Assembly: GCA_035515475.1 (NCBI GenBank)
Contig: DATJBF010000008.1
Coordinates: 1-64,000, forward strand
Origin: DATJBF01 sp035515475
GTDB lineage: Bacteria > Verrucomicrobiota > Verrucomicrobiia > Palsa-1439
Length of the DNA stretch: 64,000 nt
Direction: 5' to 3'
Under the pieces are notes generated by a model. That model did no database searches. It was not told the DNA's origin and saw only the letters and a program-made list of their open reading frames with translations. The position numbers were made by a program, and so were the translations under genes. Of this stretch, positions 58,635 to 64,000 are shown piece by piece. Position 1 is the stretch's first letter, and each line of letters begins with the position of its first letter.

Positions 58635-60266
58635 ATGAGCGGTGGCGAGACAAAACTCGAGCGGCGTGATTGGATGATGGCAGGGGTCTTTCTTACCGTG
58701 GCATTGATCTTGCGAATTCCATTCCGCAGCCATCTGGCATATCACTGGGACGGGGCGCAGTTCGCGCTCGCCATCGAGCACTACGACATGCGAATCAGCC
58801 AGCCGCAGCCACCGGGGTACTTCCTGTATGTGATGCTCGGGAGGTTGGTGAAGCTTTTCGTCGGCGAGCCACACACCAGTCTGATTTGGATAAGCGTCTT
58901 TGCCGGGGCGGCGTTGACGGGGATTGGGTTTCTGTTGGCAACGGCGATGTTTGGTAGGGGTGTCGGCGTAGCAACGGCAATGATCCTTGCGACGAGCCCG
59001 GTGTGTTGGTTTCATAGTGAAGTTGCGTTGACCTCGATTGTTGACGCGGCCTTGGTGACGGCAACGGTACTGGTATGTTGGACGGCCATGCAGCGCGGCG
59101 GGAGATGGCGTGATGTGCTCTGGATGTCAGTATTGTTTGCCGCCGTTGCCGGCGTGCGCCAGCAAAGTGGAGCGATCTTGGCCCCACTGTGGTGTTACAC
59201 GTTGCTGAGGTTTCGCCATCCACGTCGGTCGAAGATGTTGGGCGCGGCGGTACTGACGGGACTGTTTATCGCACTCTGGCTTGTTCCGATGGTGCGAACC
59301 ACGGGCGGAATTGCGCAGTACCTGGGCGTGCTGCGAGCCAAGGGCCGATTCGACGCCCCACGAACGCCGTGGGGTAGCGGGGGGATACAGGCGCTCTTAA
59401 CGAACGTGAGCGTTATCGGACGGGTGTGTTGGGTGGGATTGCTGTTAGCCGCCCTGATTTCGACAGGTGAGTTGGTTCACTGGGTCTTCAGAGAGCGGCC
59501 AGAGGCGAAGAGGAGATTGTACAGTGAGTATGCGGAGCAGATTCGCGTTCTCACATTGTGGATTGCTCCGATGCTGGCATTCTGGCTAGCCATGTACGTC
59601 ACGACGCCGGGGTATGTACTGTGCTTTTTCCCTGGCCTCACGATCGTAGCAGGAGTTGCCATCCGCCGGTGCGCTGGCCGACTCAACCGATCCTCTTACG
59701 GACGCAGCGTTACGGCCGGGCAGTGGTCGGGCGCCGTCACAGCGTGGCTGACTCTCGGCTTCGTAGTGGGAGCGAACACAGTTGTTTTTGTATGGGAGCC
59801 GAGACTCTCGGTTCCGCTGTTGGCGGACTTACCTCTTACCGCGGTGGAGATTCAGCGGCACGACCGGCAACTCACAGAATGCTTTCGGGTGATCCGAGAG
59901 AAGTTTCGGCCGGAAGATGTGGTCATATACCACAGCGATCAGTTTTTCTACTGGGGGTTTCGTCAGTTCCAATATTATCTCACCGAGTATCGCAACGTAC
60001 TGTTGACGCCTGACGCTTCCTTGGCAGGTGGTCTGCGACGAAAGCAGTGGGTCGGAGAACAGCGGCAGACGATCTTCGCAGATGCAACGTATGATCTACC
60101 CTGTGAATGGCGTTTATTGGTCGTTCCTCCCGGGCAATCGATCCATATCTTTGGTAGGTACTTCGATGTATCGACGGCAAAGTTAGTACGCACATCGCGG
60201 CCAAAGTTGTACTTAGTTCGAGACCAAGTAGAGTCGACTGTACAGAAACTGAACAACCCCCCGTAA
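58635..60266 (+). CDS. GT39-like membrane glycosyltransferase
   Basis: The protein has 543 residues from the ATG at 58635. About eleven helices; the first outer loop has YHWDGAQFALAIEHYDM followed by QPQPPGYFLYVMLGRLVKLF, the layout of ArnT/PMT-type enzymes, where the Asp is catalytic. The soluble C-terminus includes RPEDVVIYHSDQFFYWGF. It lies 250 nt upstream of the Flp pilin gene on the same strand, so glycosylation of the pilus or cell surface is conceivable (inference). Confidence 0.72.
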   Translation: MSGGETKLERRDWMMAGVFLTVALILRIPFRSHLAYHWDGAQFALAIEHYDMRISQPQPPGYFLYVMLGRLVKLFVGEPHTSLIWISVFAGAALTGIGFLLATAMFGRGVGVATAMILATSPVCWFHSEVALTSIVDAALVTATVLVCWTAMQRGGRWRDVLWMSVLFAAVAGVRQQSGAILAPLWCYTLLRFRHPRRSKMLGAAVLTGLFIALWLVPMVRTTGGIAQYLGVLRAKGRFDAPRTPWGSGGIQALLTNVSVIGRVCWVGLLLAALISTGELVHWVFRERPEAKRRLYSEYAEQIRVLTLWIAPMLAFWLAMYVTTPGYVLCFFPGLTIVAGVAIRRCAGRLNRSSYGRSVTAGQWSGAVTAWLTLGFVVGANTVVFVWEPRLSVPLLADLPLTAVEIQRHDRQLTECFRVIREKFRPEDVVIYHSDQFFYWGFRQFQYYLTEYRNVLLTPDASLAGGLRRKQWVGEQRQTIFADATYDLPCEWRLLVVPPGQSIHIFGRYFDVSTAKLVRTSRPKLYLVRDQVESTVQKLNNPP

Positions 60267-60428
60267 CATGTGAAGGAGATTGGGCATCAGAGCGCGACTG
60301 GTGAGAAACCTTGAGAATAGTGTGGGAGAAATATGGTTTGGGGATTGACGGGATAACAGGTTAGCGAGTAAATGGTTACAGCAAGACGGTGCAGTTCAAG
60401 GCCACAAGGGGGACCCGGCGGACGACGA

Positions 60429-60443
60429 TGGCACGTAAGCTGC
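60429..60443 (+). promoter_or_regulatory. Candidate sigma-54 promoter of the pilin gene
   Basis: TGGCACGTAAGCTGC has the full -24 block TGGCACG and a -12 GC at the required ten-base gap after GG; one base of the -12 (C for T) departs from consensus. Transcription would start near 60455, about 60 nt before the pilin ATG. A sigma-54 activator is encoded 13 kb upstream. Confidence 0.5.
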
Positions 60444-60516
60444 CTTTAGTGCTTCGTGTAAACGTGGAATGAGTCGGGTGATAAGAACGTGGAAGCCAGA
60501 TGAAGGAGGTGAAACG

Positions 60517-60696
60517 ATGAAGAAGTCTCTCCGAAAGCTGTATCGTGGACTGAACGGACGGAAGGGCCAGAGCTTGGTTGAGTATGCGCTGATCTTGGCG
60601 CTGATCGCTGTCGTGGCGATCTTGGTGCTCCAAGGTATCGGCGGCCGAGTGAATAACACACTTGAGAAGGTTAACAGTAATCTCCCCGCGAGTTAG
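60517..60696 (+). CDS. flp: Flp/Fap-type pilin subunit
   Basis: The protein has 59 residues. A strong AAGGAGG at 60503-60509 precedes the ATG by 7 nt. A short basic leader ends before GQSLVEYALILALIAVVAIL, the class IVb pilin signature: cleavage after Gly, Glu at +5 of the mature protein and Tyr at +6. The protein forms the Tad pilus fibre used in surface attachment. Assembly genes follow (cpaB, cpaC, cpaE). The prepilin peptidase gene usually found nearby is not in the window. Confidence 0.93.
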   Translation: MKKSLRKLYRGLNGRKGQSLVEYALILALIAVVAILVLQGIGGRVNNTLEKVNSNLPAS

Positions 60697-61155
60697 CAGT
60701 GATTCACGGGGGACGGCAAACATGGCTTGGGGGTGGAGTGGGCACGGAGCCCCTTCACCCCCTGAGTTTGACAGAACCAGTGGCCGTTTCTTAAAGCGGG
60801 GCCGGGCACTTGGGAAGGTCATCGTGACATCCGTCGGTCGTGACTGTAGATAAACGGCACGACGGCAAATCACTAGTTGAGGGGGCTATGGCGTTCAAAC
60901 AGACTCAGATCATTTGCAGTGGAGTCTGGTGGCAGAATCAACCGAGTTTGCGCATGGCCGAAATCGTCGGTCACGTTTGTAGGAGATGGCGCGTGCGAGA
61001 ATGCATCCGACCATCGGTGCGGGTTTGGCGGCGGAACGTTGGCCTGTGGTTTGCTGTCTATCAGCGATCCGAAGCCAACAATGTAGTTGCTTTTTTGGAC
61101 AAGAACGAGCTATATCACTGAAAGCTAGGAAGTAGAGTCGAACAAGGAGGACTCA
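60697..61155. other. Gap between pilin and cpaB without a supported gene
   Basis: A 93-codon frame at 60840-61121 lacks a ribosome binding site and any motif, so it is not called. The gap starts with a strong hairpin (60729-60762) and otherwise holds only the leader of cpaB. Confidence 0.5.
60729..60762 (+). terminator. Strong hairpin after the pilin gene
   Basis: GGGGGTG (60729-60735) pairs with CACCCCC (60756-60762), with further partial pairing inside. It lies 33 nt after the pilin stop, and only a few T follow. It is more likely an attenuator or mRNA stabiliser that keeps pilin levels above those of the downstream genes than a full terminator. Confidence 0.4.
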
Positions 61156-61995
61156 ATGGCTAAAAAACCTGGTGCAGGTGGGATCATTTTGGCGGCTGTC
61201 GTTTTGGGTCTTATCGCGGTGTACTTGATCTGGAATCTAGAACGACAGCGCGACAGGCAAGCCAAGAAGAATTGGACGCCGGTTGTGGTTGCCCTTCAGG
61301 ATATTCCTGCCCGTTCGAAAGTTACGCGCGAGATGGTGACGCTGACCAGCTATCCGAAGGAATTGATTGCAGCGGGGGCCATTACCGACCCAAAGGAAGT
61401 CGAAGGACGTATCGCACTTTCCCGCATCCGGGCGAAGGATCAAATACGGTCTTCCGATCTGGTTGCTGAGGGCCAGGGACCCAGCTTGGCATACGAAATT
61501 CCCAAAGGGATGCGCGCCATTGCCATCCAAGCGGGGGAAGTGATGGCCGTCGGCACGGCAGTCAAGCCGGGTGATCGCGTGGACATTCTGGCGACGTATC
61601 AGAATCCTGTCACGCGACAAGAGACGACCCAGATGATTTTGCAGAACGTTCTTGTGCTGGCGGTCAATAAAGGCCAGACCGACACGCAGGGCAATGTGGG
61701 CGCCAACACTTCCATGACGCTGGCCGTCAAACCCGAGGAGGCTGAGTTGCTGACGGCGGCTGATCGTATCGGCGCGTTGCGAGTGGCGCTACGTCCCGTG
61801 CAGGACAAGACTATCATTCCGAGCACTGGCGTGGAGGCTCGCGATTTCTTAGGCAGCAGGACCTTCGAGATGTCCGCGGAGGCGCCGGACGCTGCGAAGG
61901 CCACGCCAATCATTATCAATCCGCCGTCAAGTCATCAGCGGCCTGAGGTCAAAATATACCGAGGCACCCAGGTGCAGACGGTGACGACCGAATAG
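61156..61995 (+). CDS. cpaB: Flp pilus assembly protein CpaB/RcpC
   Basis: The protein has 279 residues, with AAGGAGG 6 nt before the ATG. An N-terminal membrane helix (about 8-24) is followed by a SAF domain (VVALQDIPARSKVTREMVTL) and a RcpC-type domain with GMRAIAIQAGEVMAVGTAVKPGDRVDI (long motif at residues about 117-143). It is thought to stabilise the secretin in the periplasm. It precedes cpaC by 43 nt. Confidence 0.92.
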   Translation: MAKKPGAGGIILAAVVLGLIAVYLIWNLERQRDRQAKKNWTPVVVALQDIPARSKVTREMVTLTSYPKELIAAGAITDPKEVEGRIALSRIRAKDQIRSSDLVAEGQGPSLAYEIPKGMRAIAIQAGEVMAVGTAVKPGDRVDILATYQNPVTRQETTQMILQNVLVLAVNKGQTDTQGNVGANTSMTLAVKPEEAELLTAADRIGALRVALRPVQDKTIIPSTGVEARDFLGSRTFEMSAEAPDAAKATPIIINPPSSHQRPEVKIYRGTQVQTVTTE

Positions 61996-62038
61996 GGGCC
62001 GGAAGAGAATCTCCAAAGAACGAAAGGACGACACAATA

Positions 62039-63577
62039 ATGAAGAAGATTCAATGGGGAGGAATTGGGGTTATCGTGATGGTGCTTGTATTCGGAATCCT
62101 GCTTGTCCCGCCGGCGCAGGCGGACACCATCCAGGTGAACGTTGGGGAAGCGGTGACGATTCCGGGTGAGAACGTTTCAAAGATTGCCATTGCCGACCCG
62201 GCAGTAGCTGACGTAGTGCCGCTCTCAGACAAGGAATTGAGCGTCATCGGCAAGAAGGCAGGCGTCACCACGCTGACGATTGTGAAGAGCGATGGTTCAG
62301 CAACTCAGTTGCACCGCATCGAGGTGGGAAATGATGCTGTTGCTTCCACAATCCGCCAGATGATAGGCCAGTCGGGCGTCAACGTGCGCGCCGTGGGCGA
62401 CACGCTGGTGCTGGATGGCCGCGTGGAAAACGAACTCCAAGCTCAACGGGCGGCGCAGATCGCATCTGCGTATAAGGACAAGGTCCTCAACCTCATTGAG
62501 GTCGAGAAGCCGCGGCAGATCAGGATCCGCACCCGGGTCGCCGAGGTGAATAGCGCGGCACTCAAGAATGTCGGGTTCCAATGGCTCGGCTCAGGTGGTG
62601 AGGTGAGGTATGCATTGGATTTCGCCGGGGGTGGATCGATTATCCACGGGCTCGTGCAACCGGAAAGCGCCGGTGGGCCGACCGTCACTCAGCCCAACAC
62701 GGTGGATATTGGCGCGGATGTAATTCTGCAATTGCTGATCACCAAGAACTTCGCGCGGCTGCTGTCGGAACCGACTCTCGTAACCTTGAGTGGCAAGGAA
62801 GCCAGCTTCCTTGTCGGCGAGGAGGTTCCCATCGTGCAGCAGTTGCCGCAATCGTTTACCGTTGAGTTCAAGGAGGTCGGCGTGCGGATGAACATCAAAC
62901 CCACTGCCGATAGTCAGAACCAGATTAACACAGTGTTGCACGCGGAAGTCAGCCAGGTGCTAGGCACCGGGGCGTTTGGCATTCCGATCATTGGCTCCAA
63001 GAAGGCCGATACCACCCTTCAGGTCAAGGATGGACAGACGGTGGTCATCGGCGGGCTTTTGGAAAACAACATCAACACCGACACGCTGAGAAAAGTACCG
63101 TGGTTGGCGGACATTCCGCTATTCGGCTACCTGTTTCGAAACAGGCAATTCCAGCAGTCCCAGCGCGAAGTCTTGTTCTTCATGACACCTGAGATTGTGA
63201 AGAATGTTGACGCGGCGACGGCGGGAGCAGCCCAGACGCTTTTGATGAAGGAATGGGTTCGCACCAAGTCCAAAGAAAAGCTGTTGAAGGTGACACCTCT
63301 TGACGAACTGTTCCCCGCGGGCATGCAGCGCGGCTCTTCGAACGAGAAGGCGCCCGCTGAGAAGCCATCCCCGGTCGCGCAACCGGCCGCTAAACCGGCA
63401 CCCGTCTCGAAGCCGGCGCCGCAACCAGCGCCGGCCCCGAAAGCTGCGGCGGCCAAGCCTGCGGCAGTTGAGCAATCGGCGGCGGTTGAGAAACCGGCTC
63501 CGAAGAAGCCTGCCCCAGCGGTTCAGACGGAGGAACCGACGACGAACTTTTCGCCGGCGCGACCTGCGGGACAATGA
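62039..63577 (+). CDS. cpaC: Flp pilus outer membrane secretin CpaC/RcpA
   Basis: The protein has 512 residues. A signal peptide ends near PPAQA (about 28). Then come the pilus-secretin N-terminal domain (EAVTIPGENVSKIAIADPAV), a BON-like stretch near 95-155 and the secretin core about 225-415 with LLSEPTLVTLSGKEASFLVG, EEVPIVQQLP and VPWLADIPLFGYLFR. The tail from about 430 is a Pro/Ala/Lys-rich segment of some 80 residues with repeated KPAP units, unusual for the family. It forms the outer membrane pore for the pilus. Confidence 0.94.
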   Translation: MKKIQWGGIGVIVMVLVFGILLVPPAQADTIQVNVGEAVTIPGENVSKIAIADPAVADVVPLSDKELSVIGKKAGVTTLTIVKSDGSATQLHRIEVGNDAVASTIRQMIGQSGVNVRAVGDTLVLDGRVENELQAQRAAQIASAYKDKVLNLIEVEKPRQIRIRTRVAEVNSAALKNVGFQWLGSGGEVRYALDFAGGGSIIHGLVQPESAGGPTVTQPNTVDIGADVILQLLITKNFARLLSEPTLVTLSGKEASFLVGEEVPIVQQLPQSFTVEFKEVGVRMNIKPTADSQNQINTVLHAEVSQVLGTGAFGIPIIGSKKADTTLQVKDGQTVVIGGLLENNINTDTLRKVPWLADIPLFGYLFRNRQFQQSQREVLFFMTPEIVKNVDAATAGAAQTLLMKEWVRTKSKEKLLKVTPLDELFPAGMQRGSSNEKAPAEKPSPVAQPAAKPAPVSKPAPQPAPAPKAAAAKPAAVEQSAAVEKPAPKKPAPAVQTEEPTTNFSPARPAGQ

Positions 63578-63641
63578 TATCAGATTGAGTTGAGATTAAC
63601 CGGTATTCTGGGACGCGCCGGAAGGAGTGCCGGCGGGAGTG

Positions 63642-64000
63642 ATGCAGACAACAGATATGGAGTCGATAACTGTCATTATCGCCGAGAATGAATTGAGCGA
63701 GCGGGAGAAACTCAAGGGCTTGCTCAGTGGCGAGAAGGACATTCAGGTTGTAGGGGAAGCTCGCGACGGCAAGGAATGTCTCGATCTGGTTACTCGCCAG
63801 CGTCCCAGCGTTGTCCTGATCAAGGAGGACCTGCCGGTGGTCAATGGCCTGACCGCCGCCGAGCAAATTGCTACGGAAATGCCTGAAGTCGGGGTCATTT
63901 TGCTCTTGGGCGGCTCGGAAGGCGAGGAAGTCTGGCACAAGATGCTGCGGGCGGGAATCAAGGAGTTTATCACGCGACCCCTCACGGCGGATCGTGTCTT
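63642..64000 (+). CDS. cpaE: CpaE-like protein, N-terminal receiver-like domain (partial)
   Basis: The gene is cut by the right edge; about 119 codons are visible from the ATG at 63642 (a GTG directly before it and an ATG at 63657 are alternatives). The domain is a receiver fold: ITVIIAENELSEREKLKGLL, SVVLIKEDLPVVNGLTAAEQ and AGIKEFITRPL. The usual phosphoacceptor position is Lys, in LIKEDLP, so it is a pseudo-receiver, as expected for CpaE. A MinD-like ATPase domain should follow outside the window. It begins 64 nt after cpaC. Confidence 0.75.
   Translation, partial: MQTTDMESITVIIAENELSEREKLKGLLSGEKDIQVVGEARDGKECLDLVTRQRPSVVLIKEDLPVVNGLTAAEQIATEMPEVGVILLLGGSEGEEVWHKMLRAGIKEFITRPLTADRV

Noticed and set aside
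57970..58638. A 222-codon frame with a hydrophobic N-terminal third
   Set aside because: It has no ribosome binding site and no motif, its later composition is unlike its neighbours, and the start region is crossed by open frames on the other strand.
60840..61121. A 93-codon frame between flp and cpaB
   Set aside because: It starts with GTG without a ribosome binding site, is rich in Arg and Trp in a non-protein-like pattern, and matches no Tad component.

Overview
The window is 64 kb of GC-rich bacterial chromosome. The gene content points to the PVC superphylum, most likely Verrucomicrobiota near the Pedosphaera/Limisphaerales group. The reasons are a double-length UvrA with four ABC ATPase units (a layout known from Chlamydiae and relatives), several ECF sigma factors fused to membrane or sensor-like C-terminal regions, an ECF sigma/FHA/Ser-Thr kinase cluster, and dense short dispersed repeats. 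This is inference from family knowledge; no 16S or other marker was available.

Region 1 (1-18.5 kb) is a signalling region. Three ECF sigma factor genes with C-terminal extensions share a CCTGTCACCTTTT-like upstream motif. Between the first two lies a membrane class III adenylate cyclase/TolB/TPR protein on the opposite strand, with remnants of a second cyclase and of a TPR gene beside it. The third sigma factor carries a membrane anchor, coiled coil and helical domain that is repeated as a stand-alone membrane protein next door. A fourth sigma factor, of the kinase-associated type, overlaps that gene by GTGA. It is followed by an FHA protein and a large Ser/Thr kinase, both preceded by the same roughly 38-bp element. 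The kinase ends in an Ig-like domain that the next gene encodes alone as a secreted protein. Two exported peptidases (S9 and S41) and a small PH-like membrane protein follow.

Region 2 (18.5-30.5 kb) is mostly minus-strand metabolism and maintenance: an exported hypothetical protein, a DUF4861 protein, PdxA, a SurA-like chaperone, ATP-dependent PEP carboxykinase, a radical SAM protein, a siroheme sulfite/nitrite reductase with a small partner gene, then Era GTPase and a DUF488 protein on plus.

Region 3 (30.5-47.4 kb) holds the 1924-aa UvrA, whose variable loops contain many in-frame copies of the repeats that elsewhere lie between genes. A minus-strand operon follows (thioredoxin-like protein, 4-TM membrane protein, HAD phosphatase, PEP carboxylase). 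Then, on plus, come a PfkB kinase, GltX, a PgsA-type phosphatidyltransferase, a GT39-like membrane protein, FabI and a DUF503 protein.

Region 4 (47.4-64 kb) begins with an NtrC-type sigma-54 activator whose receiver has Glu in place of the phosphoacceptor Asp. A five-gene minus-strand operon of polytopic membrane proteins follows, including three tandem paralogues of unknown function joined by ATGA overlaps. After a 1.4-kb gene-poor gap and a GT39-like glycosyltransferase, the start of a Tad/Flp pilus locus (flp, cpaB, cpaC, partial cpaE) runs off the right edge. A good sigma-54 promoter candidate precedes the pilin gene, so the activator may control the pilus (inference).
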